DNA from: Iodobacter fluviatilis
GTDB lineage: Bacteria; Pseudomonadota; Gammaproteobacteria; Burkholderiales; Chitinibacteraceae
NCBI RefSeq assembly: GCF_004194535.1
Contig: NZ_CP025782.1
Location: 1-57,428, forward strand
Length of the DNA stretch: 57,428 nt
Direction: 5' to 3'
Each line of letters starts with the position of its first letter. The first letter of the stretch is position 1. Shown here piece after piece: positions 17,875 to 24,782 of the stretch. The notes under the pieces are model-generated. The model was given only the letters and a program-made list of their open reading frames with translations. It was not told the DNA's origin and ran no database searches. The position numbers were made by a program, and so were the translations under genes.

Positions 17875-17909
17875 TAAAAAGCCCTTGCATACTTGCAGGG
17901 GCTTTTTAA
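17875..17909. terminator. Bidirectional Rho-independent terminator
   Basis: An A-run, a GC-rich stem (AAAAAGCCCTTGCA paired with TGCAGGGGCTTTTT) and a T-run lie between the rightward hns-like gene and the leftward genes, so both strands can terminate here. Confidence 0.82.
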
Positions 17910-17927
17910 TTTGAACCTGATGATAAA

Positions 17928-18554
17928 TCAGGTAGCTTTACGATAACCATCAAAAAATACATCTGTAATTGAATTTTCATCCCAAGAATAAAACATCTCA
18001 GCAAGTGAAGTTATAATTCCTTGCAACTCGATTTCAATACTGCAATCATTTTTTGCTAAATCTAAAAAATCTTTAAAAACAGATTTTGGCATCCATCCTG
18101 TCAATAAAGCTTCCCCCTTTATAGTCTGTGAAATACACTGTAAGTCTTTATCGTAGTGGCTGCGATACTCACAATTTAATAGATATGCCAATAAAGTATT
18201 AGTTTGTTCTGGCGTTAATGTTTTAATTGGCGTTACTAGCTCAAAATTACCTTTTTTCAGGCAGTAACCAGAAAAGCTCATTGGCTTATCAAGAGAGATA
18301 TTTTCAATTGAACTTATGATTTCCTTATTATCCAAATAATACTTTGTTCTTAGTGAATTGTTTGCGTAATATGCTGAATTTAATTCAATCAGAAAATCTT
18401 TGTTTGCTTGCAGGCTTTCCATAAGACTTTCTGTTGTTGGTGTTTTTGGCATTGCTTGAACATCTGCAATCATTCTATCTAGCTCTTCAATCTGGCTTTT
18501 AACGCCTGATTTTTCACCGCTTAAAATGTCGCCAATTTGCCGCCACCGTTTCAT
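17928..18554 (-). CDS. Hypothetical protein
   Basis: The 208-residue product starts at Met-Lys-Arg-Trp; an in-frame start 21 bases upstream would add a short hydrophobic stretch. It is largely helical, with a coiled-coil-like region at about 15-60, and acidic overall. No domain is recognised. It is the last gene of a leftward cluster of small unknown genes between 18 and 22 kb. Confidence 0.5.
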   Translation of the reverse strand: MKRWRQIGDILSGEKSGVKSQIEELDRMIADVQAMPKTPTTESLMESLQANKDFLIELNSAYYANNSLRTKYYLDNKEIISSIENISLDKPMSFSGYCLKKGNFELVTPIKTLTPEQTNTLLAYLLNCEYRSHYDKDLQCISQTIKGEALLTGWMPKSVFKDFLDLAKNDCSIEIELQGIITSLAEMFYSWDENSITDVFFDGYRKAT

Positions 18555-18584
18555 AATTACCAATAGACCTACCATTGCAAGCCC

Positions 18585-18893
18585 CTAGCGTGATGCTTCA
18601 ATTGGTTTGACCACTTCGTTTACCTTGTCTTTATTGAGCAAGTCACGCACCTTTAAATCGCCTGCATTGAGTGCTTTCAATTGATCGGCTGCGGGTGGAA
18701 ATGCTTTGTTTACTTCTGCCCCTAAGCCTACCCATTGCTGATGCGTTTTAGGTTTATCGTCCGGTGACAAGGCCGCGTAATCTGCGCGCATTGTTACTTT
18801 GATTGCCTCTGCGGTTGTCAGATCGCCGTTTTTTTCAGCCAAAACACTTACACGGCCTGCATTTTCTATGCCTAGCATTTTTGAAGATGACAT
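18585..18893 (-). CDS. Hypothetical protein
   Basis: The 102-residue soluble protein has no recognised family. It reads as helical, with a Pro-Asp-Asp-Lys-Pro loop in the middle. It begins five bases after the 18899-19297 gene and probably shares its transcript. Confidence 0.5.
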   Translation of the reverse strand: MSSSKMLGIENAGRVSVLAEKNGDLTTAEAIKVTMRADYAALSPDDKPKTHQQWVGLGAEVNKAFPPAADQLKALNAGDLKVRDLLNKDKVNEVVKPIEASR

Positions 18894-18898
18894 TCGTT

Positions 18899-19297
18899 TT
18901 AATTCCTTCTTGAAGTACCGCGTTTTTCACCCAGCGCGGTTTTTACATTGATTTGGTGATAGTTCAAAAGAACCTGTCTTTGCTCAACTGTTACATTCGG
19001 GTCGTTATAACTGGCCTGAATTAATTGAGACTGAAAAAATACCATTTGCCTTGCAAGCTTCTCGCAATCAATATCTTCACGGCCTTGATTTAGCTCTGCA
19101 ACAAGGCTTAAAGAGTCTTTTTTAATACGATATACCACACCTTCAAACAGCATCCGGTTTGATCTGACAGTAGCAAGCTGCTCCTCAGTCAATCGAGTTT
19201 TTCCGTTTGTTGTAGGTACAAATGCGGTTTCAGCTTTAAGGCTTGGCTCTGTAATTGAATTCTTACTACCAAACATCCAACGAATCAGACCAAGCAT
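18899..19297 (-). CDS. Hypothetical protein, first gene of an operator-controlled leftward operon
   Basis: The 132-residue product has a short hydrophobic N-terminus (MLGLIRWMFG) followed by a charged helical body; no family is recognised. A GTATAATA -10-like sequence lies about 35-45 bp upstream on this strand, and the ACCAA-N11-TTGGT operator lies just upstream of that. This suggests control together with the transfer operons. Confidence 0.5.
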   Translation of the reverse strand: MLGLIRWMFGSKNSITEPSLKAETAFVPTTNGKTRLTEEQLATVRSNRMLFEGVVYRIKKDSLSLVAELNQGREDIDCEKLARQMVFFQSQLIQASYNDPNVTVEQRQVLLNYHQINVKTALGEKRGTSRRN

Positions 19298-19350
19298 TTT
19301 GCCCCCCCTATGTATTCAAATAAACACAAAGGTATTATACCGCCAAATGT

Positions 19351-19371
19351 ACCAAAATGGGTAATTTTGGT
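19351..19371. promoter_or_regulatory. ACCAA-N11-TTGGT operator before the 19297 gene
   Basis: A perfect 5-bp inverted repeat with 11-bp centre (AATGGGTAATT) lies in the promoter region of the leftward gene. It has the same arm sequence and spacing as the sites near virB2, virB8, trbM and the 38247 gene. Confidence 0.6.
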
Positions 19372-19381
19372 TGTGTTGTGC

Positions 19382-19693
19382 TTACTTATTTCTACACTTT
19401 GATATTGATAAGATTTCATCAATAAGTGACATACAAGCATTTATGCTTTCATTGGATTCAGCAATTGAAGCCAGTATTGTTCTGGCCTCATTACTTAGCT
19501 CGTTGATTTTGGTGATTTGATTTTTTCGACGCGCCCGATAGTCGCGGTTTGCTTTGATAGCCTGCTGCCTGGCTGCTTCTTTCTTCTGAGTCGGTGTTGT
19601 GTAAATTGCTGGCCTCCCGACTTGAGGCGGTGTAATTCCTGCGAGAAGATCGCCAGTATAAATATCGGCATTTGCTACTGGCTTCTTCTTCAT
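19382..19693 (-). CDS. Hypothetical basic protein
   Basis: The 103-residue protein has a basic central stretch (Lys/Arg-rich, about 37-62, with ARRKNQITK) and a helical C-terminus. It could bind nucleic acid but shows no recognised domain. It is leftward and monocistronic or part of the 18-20 kb cluster. Confidence 0.45.
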   Translation of the reverse strand: MKKKPVANADIYTGDLLAGITPPQVGRPAIYTTPTQKKEAARQQAIKANRDYRARRKNQITKINELSNEARTILASIAESNESINACMSLIDEILSISKCRNK

Positions 19694-19773
19694 TTTTTAA
19701 CTCTGTCTTATATATTTTACAAAATCGCTACTGTAAGTCTTGGGTTGTCAAAATAAAGCAAATAGTTTCTTTA

Positions 19774-20208
19774 TCATTCTGATTTACTCTTCAATGAATT
19801 TTCCATTTCATCAGAAAACAATTGCAGTTCAAAAATCGATTTTTCATAACGACGATTAATACTTGCTTCATTCCTCTTTTCGCGTGTCGTGCTACGTCGA
19901 GAATTTAAGGCAAGTTGTCGTTTTACTGTTAAAGCCGCTTTAAGTGCCTCTGAATTGTTGCACAGCCATGTAGAACAAAAAACAGGGGCATAATTCAACT
20001 TACTTTCAATTTCTGAAATATGATGATCTAACAAGTTTTCCAGCACCTTTGTTGCAAATTGCCCCTGTCGCTTTGCAACCACTAAACCAATGCGGCTAGA
20101 TTGCACGTATTCAATACGACGATTAACAGGGTCAAGTTGCAAGCGAGCAAGAATACGTCGTGTTTTTGATAAAATCGGCATTTTCTTTTTATTCATAAAA
20201 TAATTCAT
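19774..20208 (-). CDS. Hypothetical basic protein
   Basis: The 144-residue, strongly basic protein (many Arg/Lys in 1-45 and 90-125) has no recognised domain. AAGG abuts the first ATG, and an in-frame ATG four codons on has better spacing, so the start is uncertain. Its start lies three bases from the stop of the next gene upstream, so the two share a transcript led by the operator-promoter at 20549-20576. Confidence 0.5.
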   Translation of the reverse strand: MNYFMNKKKMPILSKTRRILARLQLDPVNRRIEYVQSSRIGLVVAKRQGQFATKVLENLLDHHISEIESKLNYAPVFCSTWLCNNSEALKAALTVKRQLALNSRRSTTREKRNEASINRRYEKSIFELQLFSDEMENSLKSKSE

Positions 20209-20210
20209 CC

Positions 20211-20513
20211 TTATGATTTATTAGCCAATGCAGCTTCAAAAAGTGAAACCTGTTTTTTGGCTGCATCTAACTTTCGTTGCATTTCGATTTTGCTAAATTT
20301 AGATCGTTCAATTGCATTTGATTTTTCAACTTCATGCACTTGAGATTCAGCAATCCCTTCGACTATGGCTTTTTCAAGTAACGATGCTACTAGCTCAGAA
20401 ACAGTGCAATCGCGGCCATCGCATAAATCAAAGTATTTCTTGTAAATTTTGGCATCAACTCGCGCAGATATTGGCTGGGTATGATTTGTGGTTGCGCTGC
20501 CTTTAGTGCCCAT
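20211..20513 (-). CDS. Small putative DNA-binding protein (ribbon-helix-helix-like)
   Basis: The 100-residue product has 'SARVDAKIYKKYFDLCDGRDCTVSELVASLLEKAI' at about 16-50, a pattern like a ribbon-helix-helix strand followed by two helices, then a coiled-coil tail (about 60-98). Such proteins often act as plasmid regulators or relaxosome accessories. It is transcribed from a promoter whose spacer is a KorA-like operator. The family call is tentative. Confidence 0.45.
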   Translation of the reverse strand: MGTKGSATTNHTQPISARVDAKIYKKYFDLCDGRDCTVSELVASLLEKAIVEGIAESQVHEVEKSNAIERSKFSKIEMQRKLDAAKKQVSLFEAALANKS

Positions 20514-20548
20514 TAAATTATTCCGAGTAGTGTTGATTCGATAAAATT

Positions 20549-20576
20549 ATTATACCCGTTTAAATGAGTATATCAA
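20549..20576 (-). promoter_or_regulatory. Promoter with KorA-like operator in its spacer
   Basis: On the minus strand, TTGATA (-35) and TATAAT (-10) are separated by 16 bp. The near-palindrome TACCCGTTTAAATGAGTA (plus strand, 20553-20570) fills the spacer. The promoter at 21954-21981 has the same layout. RK2 KorA sites likewise sit between -35 and -10. Confidence 0.7.
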
Positions 20577-20580
20577 ACTT

Positions 20581-20793
20581 TTATTTACCGCTTGTCGGCC
20601 AAGGTGCAGCCGCGCAAATTGCAGCAAACCGTTTGCTTATTCGCACCATCGCATTACGCACACTTTGCTCATTTAGTCCTGTCTGTATTGCAGCATCTTT
20701 GACCGATACACCATTGACCAGCACAAGCCTTGCAGCCTCTGAGCCAGTCGCGCTGCGTCCTGTTGTGCAGCAGTTGAATTGCTCATTCGTCAT
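20581..20793 (-). CDS. TrfB/KorA-like small transcriptional repressor
   Basis: The 70-residue protein has the TrfB-type helix-turn-helix at about 30-52 ('SVKDAAIQTGLNEQSVRNAMVRI'), preceded by 'SEAARLVLVNG', as in KorA-like repressors of IncP-type plasmids. It ends only a few bases from a promoter carrying a KorA-like operator, so local autoregulation or neighbour control is plausible. It is shorter than RK2 KorA (101 residues), lacking a clear dimerisation tail. Confidence 0.7.
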   Translation of the reverse strand: MTNEQFNCCTTGRSATGSEAARLVLVNGVSVKDAAIQTGLNEQSVRNAMVRISKRFAAICAAAPWPTSGK

Positions 20794-20817
20794 TTATTAA
20801 CCCTTTTAAGATTCTAT

Positions 20818-21141
20818 TTACTGCAACCGGAATAAATGTCTACGCATTAATTTCTTTAGTTCGTGCATTGCTGAACTTCTCAGTTTAATTGCATAAACTA
20901 TGAGTGCAAAACCTATGAACATCAGGCACAAAGCAACGTCTACTATGCCAGTCAAAGAGCCAGCAATTAGGCTATTTTTAACAATGTCCAATGAAAGAAC
21001 TAATATATGCACTCCGTATAAAAAACCAGCAATAAGACCAAGACCCAAAAGCTTTATTAATATTACTAAAGCTTCCGCACAAAAGTTTGCCATGCTTTCT
21101 TTAGCTAACATTTGGGTGATTACTCCAAAAAATATTTTCAT
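20818..21141 (-). CDS. Small membrane protein
   Basis: The product is up to 107 residues, with hydrophobic segments at about 25-50 and 62-85 and a basic C-terminus, giving two likely transmembrane helices. The first ATG overlaps the upstream gene by 41 bp. An internal ATG ten codons later has GGAG at suitable distance and may be the true start. No family is recognised. Confidence 0.5.
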   Translation of the reverse strand: MKIFFGVITQMLAKESMANFCAEALVILIKLLGLGLIAGFLYGVHILVLSLDIVKNSLIAGSLTGIVDVALCLMFIGFALIVYAIKLRSSAMHELKKLMRRHLFRLQ

Positions 21142-21412
21142 CTACGACTTTAAAATCAGTACCGCAGTAAGATGCAATTGGCTTAATTACCGTTTCTATT
21201 AACTTCTCGCGGTCAAATATTCGCCCTGTATGCACTACTAAATGACCATCAAAGCCGCTCACATCATAAAAGAATGTCTCTTCACAGAGCTTGCACAGCG
21301 CGTTTCTATGGCCTCCTACTGGCTGCTTTAAATAGCCTTTGTCGTTTTTTTTGGGGATAAGCAATAAAATAGATTCATCCCAAAAATGGGCTAAAACCAA
21401 ATGTGTTTTCAC
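21101..21412 (-). CDS. Hypothetical protein with Cys/His motif
   Basis: The 103-residue product contains 'CKLCEETFFYDVSGFDGH', a CxxC followed by a spaced His that could bind a metal, but the pattern is too short to assign. It belongs to the leftward cluster downstream of the KorA-like promoter at 21954-21981. Confidence 0.45.
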   Translation of the reverse strand: MKTHLVLAHFWDESILLLIPKKNDKGYLKQPVGGHRNALCKLCEETFFYDVSGFDGHLVVHTGRIFDREKLIETVIKPIASYCGTDFKVVDENIFWSNHPNVS

Positions 21413-21425
21413 GCTGCTGGCCTTG

Positions 21426-21614
21426 TCAGATTAGCGCCATAAAAAAATAACCGTCTGGATTTATACGATCTACTAAACCAGTTCGCCAAGGACTTCCGTT
21501 TTTAGCGTCACGGAATGAAATTACTTTACCTAGTGCTGGCTTCGTATTTCCTTTTAAAATCACAAGTGCTGGCTGAGTACCTACTTTGCATGAATGAATC
21601 TTTGCTTTAGCCAT
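21426..21614 (-). CDS. Small hypothetical protein
   Basis: The 62-residue protein is basic and beta-rich, possibly a small SH3-like or OB-like fold, but no family is recognised. It overlaps the end of the upstream gene by 8 bp, indicating coupled translation. Confidence 0.45.
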   Translation of the reverse strand: MAKAKIHSCKVGTQPALVILKGNTKPALGKVISFRDAKNGSPWRTGLVDRINPDGYFFMALI

Positions 21615-21924
21615 TTAGTAATGCTCCATTGCTAGTGATATTCCACCAAGGTGACATTTCAACAATTTCACCATTATCTAGCTTTGCTTCATTCTCAAAA
21701 AAGAATGCCTCATATCGGGCTGAGTGTTCTAAGCAGAATGTTTCAAGTTCATCAATTTTTAAACGTGGAGAATACTTAAAGAATGGGTATTCATCATCCC
21801 AAAGCATTGCCGTTCCATCACCAAACAAATGCAAAGTTGTTCCTGAAAAATCCATCGCTGCTGCTGTAGCTGGAATGGTTCTCAGAAGTTCAAAATTTAG
21901 TACGTTTACTGCATCCTCTGACAT
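21607..21924 (-). CDS. Hypothetical acidic protein, first gene after a KorA-like promoter
   Basis: The 105-residue protein is acidic and of unknown family. I start it at Met-Ser-Glu-Asp because AAAGGA lies just before that ATG. A longer frame running upstream would overlap the promoter and the end of the relaxase gene. It heads a cluster of at least three overlapping small genes. Confidence 0.55.
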   Translation of the reverse strand: MSEDAVNVLNFELLRTIPATAAAMDFSGTTLHLFGDGTAMLWDDEYPFFKYSPRLKIDELETFCLEHSARYEAFFFENEAKLDNGEIVEMSPWWNITSNGALLNG

Positions 21925-21953
21925 GATTTTTCCTTTCAGTTTGCTTGTTTTTG

Positions 21954-21981
21954 ATTGTACCCGTTTAAACGAGTATATCAA
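21954..21981 (-). promoter_or_regulatory. Promoter with KorA-like operator TACCCGTTTAAACGAGTA
   Basis: TTGATA and TACAAT on the minus strand are separated by 16 bp. The 18-bp near-palindrome (21958-21975), with core CGTTTAAACG, occupies the spacer and overlaps the first bases of the -10. It matches the promoter at 20549-20576 almost base for base. Confidence 0.72.
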
Positions 21982-21986
21982 GATAT

Positions 21987-23014
21987 TCATCTTTCTTTGT
22001 CTTTGTCTGTTTGATTTTTGCCAAGCTCGGCATTTATTTTTTTAGGTGTATCTTTAGGCTCTATTGATTTGCTATTCCCACTTGAAGCAAGCGTTGTACG
22101 TTCTTTTAAGAAGCTAACAGTATCAAGAGCCATTTTTTTATCATTGTTGCTGCCTGTCACAGCTAAAGCCTTAGCAACATCTTCATAAAGAGCTTTCATC
22201 CTTATGTTGTTCTTTTCTTCATGCTCTGGCGCTTTAATTCTCGGCTTATCCAACTCGCCTTTATTTTTGATTGCGTGATAACTTCTTGTCCTTCGGCCTC
22301 TGTTGAAATTCCCCCTCGCCCATGTTGGGGTCGCATTTGCATCAATACCACGTTCATTTAATTTTTCAGCGAAGGTTTCTCTCCATCGCTGCAAGTCAGC
22401 TTTACGCGGGTTTAAACGCTCTCCAGTTCGATCTGATACCGCTTTAACTGCAATATGAACATGCGGGTGTTTTTCGTCGTCATGCCTTACGAAAACATAC
22501 TGATGCCCTGCCAATTCTGTTTTTGCAAACTCTCTTGCTGCGTCTTTGACTCCTTGCGGGTCTGTACCTGGGGCATTGATAGAACAATATGAAACGCTGA
22601 TTTTGACCTTGCACCTTCACCCTCCCTTTCGATCTTTGCCCCTTTTTCTGTGAAACGATTGATTGTTTCTTCTGCGTCTACTTCTCGGCCTTCTTCATTT
22701 TCCAGCTTTAATTTATCGTCACGCGATATGTAATCAAGGTGTGCTTTGATCTTTTCAACCGTCTTGCCTGCTCCGGTAATCTTTACCATAACTTCGGGCG
22801 ATTTTTTTAAAGTGCGCCCTAGCTTTGCTTTTGCTTGCTTCGGTGACATTTCTGAACGTATGGCCGCACCGCTCCCGCTTCCTTTGCTTTGTTTGTTCCC
22901 TCCGGTCAGCTTCCCGTTTTTAAATTTAATGTCCTTCCCTTTTTTGCCGCCCTTTCCTTTCCATGAAGTCCTTTCGCCCCATGCAACTAATACACCATCA
23001 ACAGTCCTACTCAT
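21987..23014 (-). CDS. MOBP-type relaxase, split by a one-base C-run deletion
   Basis: The relaxase nicks oriT and pilots the strand. Two overlapping frames (22487-23014 and 21987-22514) together give the protein. The first ends with the 'AFHIVLSMP' motif; the second carries the 'HDDEKHPHVHIAV' metal-binding histidine triad. Adding one base to the run of four G at 22570-22573 (C on the coding strand) joins them through 'GTDPQGVKDAAREFAKTELAGHQY' in register, giving about 342 residues. The catalytic Tyr should lie N-terminally and needs checking. The protein lacks the long tail of many MOBP relaxases; an LPD7-like protein is encoded separately. It overlaps mobC. Confidence 0.85.
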
Positions 23015-23612
23015 TTTTGAATTTCCCCGTTTTTATTTTCCATCTTTTCTGGCATGCCAAAATTGCTTTGCGCGTTACTTCTGTATGCTTATTGATTTCA
23101 ACCGCCAATTTTTCTAGGAAAGGCAATGTTAGTGAATGATGATGTTTAAAAACATCTTCATTGATCGCGTGTGCTATCTGGTTTAAGTTTCTACCGATAG
23201 AAGAAAGCTGATAACTCGCCTCTCCCAAAATATCAATTTCTTTAACCGCAAATTCTGGTGAATCCGCAATCCATGCGCGAGTCAGACTAACTATAAATTC
23301 TTGCTTGGTCAGCCCGTAGAAACTTGATATTGCCTCAACAGCTTCAAGCTCTGATTTTCTTAACCTAACCTCGACTCTACCGCCTCCGGCCTTATCTGAA
23401 ATTGTATCGTCTGCTGATTGACCAGTTTCAAAAACTGGCTTCTGCTTTTCTTGCTTGGCTTTTGCCAACTCTCTTTTTACAAGATCAACCAAAACCGAAG
23501 AAGGTTTGTAGCCTCGCTCCTTGCAATGCTTATCCCAATCTGCCTTTAAATCCCCTAGCCTTAACGCTATTAATTTCCCTGATTCTTTCCCTTTAGCTTT
23601 TTCCAAGTACAT
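23007..23612 (-). CDS. mobC: MobC-like relaxosome accessory protein
   Basis: MobC proteins bind near oriT and help melt it for the relaxase. The 201-residue product has a ribbon-helix-helix-like region at about 75-115 ('RVEVRLRKSELEAVEAISSF') and the MobC signature 'EASYQLSSIGRNLNQIAHAIN' at about 130-150. AAGGGG lies 5 bp before the ATG. It overlaps the relaxase start by 8 bp, and oriT lies immediately upstream. Confidence 0.82.
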   Translation of the reverse strand: MYLEKAKGKESGKLIALRLGDLKADWDKHCKERGYKPSSVLVDLVKRELAKAKQEKQKPVFETGQSADDTISDKAGGGRVEVRLRKSELEAVEAISSFYGLTKQEFIVSLTRAWIADSPEFAVKEIDILGEASYQLSSIGRNLNQIAHAINEDVFKHHHSLTLPFLEKLAVEINKHTEVTRKAILACQKRWKIKTGKFKNE

Positions 23613-23627
23613 CACCCCTTAATGAAA

Positions 23628-23710
23628 TCGCCACTGGCGAAACTGCGAGCGTAAGCCTCGCAAAAAACGTATGTTATACGTTTTTCGGCGTTAGCCTATC
23701 CTGCACTATT
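23628..23710 (+). other. oriT: oriT with P-type nic site
   Basis: Three inverted repeats follow one another: TCGCC-ACT-GGCGA (23628-23640), TGCGAG-N7-CTCGCA (23644-23662) and AAAAACGTAT-GTT-ATACGTTTTT (23663-23685). TATCCTG^C follows at 23697-23704, the IncP/P-type nic consensus. The predicted cut is after 23703 on the plus strand. The transferred strand would therefore run rightward from here, with relaxase and mobC on the trailing side. Confidence 0.82.
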
Positions 23711-23728
23711 TAATTATCGCCTCTGAAT

Positions 23729-23743
23729 CTTGGAATTTCCAAG
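23729..23743. promoter_or_regulatory. CTTGGAATTTCCAAG palindrome beside oriT
   Basis: An exact copy of the plasmid palindrome, 25 bp from the predicted nic site on the leading side. Confidence 0.66.
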
Positions 23744-23750
23744 CTTTTTC

Positions 23751-23884
23751 GTACTTGCTTTGTTTTTTCCGCTCTAAAATTCGCTTCATCCGGTTTTCTT
23801 TGGTTTTGCTTCGTTCTTCCGTACTTGCTTTGGTTTTTTCGCTCTAAATTTCGCTTCATCTGGTTTTCTTTGGCTTTGTTAGTT
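23751..23884. repeat. Two ~65-bp direct repeats, period 70, in the oriT-proximal leading region
   Basis: Units begin at 23751 and 23821 with GTACTTGCTTTG and contain CGCTCTAAA, TTCGCTTCATC and GGTTTTCTTTGG with few mismatches. The region is non-coding on both strands. An 8-bp inverted repeat (CCCGAAAC-CTA-GTTTCGGG, 23899-23917) follows. With oriT and the terminator this accounts for the 440-bp gene-free stretch. Confidence 0.65.
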
Positions 23885-24016
23885 TTTTATTCTTTAAACC
23901 CGAAACCTAGTTTCGGGAAAACCAAAATCAGGGCAATCAGAAAAGGGGGTAGGTAAAAATCATCACCACTGATACCTGAACCATCACGGCCAGAACTCAC
24001 AGCCTATTTTTGCCTT

Positions 24017-24047
24017 GCAAAAAAAAAACCCAACATACACTGTTGGG
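24017..24047 (-). terminator. Rho-independent terminator of the 24054 gene
   Basis: On the minus strand CCCAACA-GTGTA-TGTTGGG is followed by ten T residues, just after the stop codon of the Cro-like gene. Confidence 0.85.
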
Positions 24048-24053
24048 CTATTT

Positions 24054-24482
24054 TCATTTTCCGGTTTTACTGCCTTCAAACTCCGATTCTAAAAACCTCT
24101 GTCGCCTATTAAATGCAATATCAGATATGGCCTTGTGTAAATCCCCTGCAATTCCCTGGCTGTTGTTCCCATACTCAAGATTCTGAAAATAAATTTTCAT
24201 GTTTAGCTTATGTTCCGCTTCTTGTGCATCAATAGGTATGTTCGGGTTTATGTGTCCGTTTTCCTCGTCTGTAATTCCAGTTGCCAGCCAAAAAGCAAAA
24301 CAAGGCCAGCGTCTTGAAATTGCCTCTATCATTGAAATAGTCGGGTTTTGCCTTCCACATAAAACATTACGCCAGCTTGAACTTGGTATGCCTGTTTCTT
24401 CTTCAAGCGTTTTGCTTCTCCTGTTCTCGCTAGTTACTTTTTCAATAATTAGCAAAACACGCTGCGTTACATCACTTTGCAT
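24054..24482 (-). CDS. Cro/XRE-like helix-turn-helix regulator
   Basis: The 142-residue product has a probable helix-turn-helix at about 20-50 ('RSKTLEEETGIPSSSWRNVLCGRQNPTISMIEAIS'), similar to Cro/phage-type regulators, then a Trp/Phe-rich stretch and a helical C-terminus. The start at Met-Gln-Ser-Asp is chosen because a longer frame (to 24635) runs wholly inside the upstream gene. It overlaps that gene by 11 bp and ends at a strong terminator. As the only XRE-like regulator, it is one candidate binder of the ACCAA-N11-TTGGT operators. Confidence 0.55.
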   Translation of the reverse strand: MQSDVTQRVLLIIEKVTSENRRSKTLEEETGIPSSSWRNVLCGRQNPTISMIEAISRRWPCFAFWLATGITDEENGHINPNIPIDAQEAEHKLNMKIYFQNLEYGNNSQGIAGDLHKAISDIAFNRRQRFLESEFEGSKTGK

Positions 24483-24735
24483 TTTTCGCCTCTGCATTTT
24501 TTTTCTTTTCAGTTGGGTAACATTCCGCCTCTTCACGCTCGTACTCTTCAACCCAATCTGTAAGACCTCTAAGAGCCTCCCTAGTCTCTTCATCAAGAGC
24601 TTTAACCTTTTCCACCACCGCCGGATAAAATTCATCCCTTGCGGCCTTGAATTCGATCTTCAAAGGCTTAAAGAACTTGCTAACAATCCGCAGCCTTTTT
24701 TTTGCTCTTTCTGAAAAAACCAGTTCATTACTCAT
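24472..24735 (-). CDS. Hypothetical charged helical protein
   Basis: The 87-residue, highly charged, probably coiled-coil protein has a basic first third and an acidic last third. AAGG lies about 12 bp before the ATG; an in-frame ATG ten codons earlier lies inside the terminator hairpin region and is less likely. It is translationally linked to the following Cro-like gene. No family is recognised. Confidence 0.5.
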   Translation of the reverse strand: MSNELVFSERAKKRLRIVSKFFKPLKIEFKAARDEFYPAVVEKVKALDEETREALRGLTDWVEEYEREEAECYPTEKKKNAEAKNAK

Positions 24736-24748
24736 TTCAGAACACCTT

Positions 24749-24777
24749 AAAAAACGGCCAGTCATTGGCTGGCCGTT
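24749..24777 (-). terminator. Rho-independent terminator of the ssb-korA-parA-korB operon
   Basis: On the minus strand AACGGCCAG-N7-CTGGCCGTT is followed by a T-run, starting 6 bp after the korB-like stop codon. Confidence 0.85.
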
Positions 24778-24782
24778 AAAAT

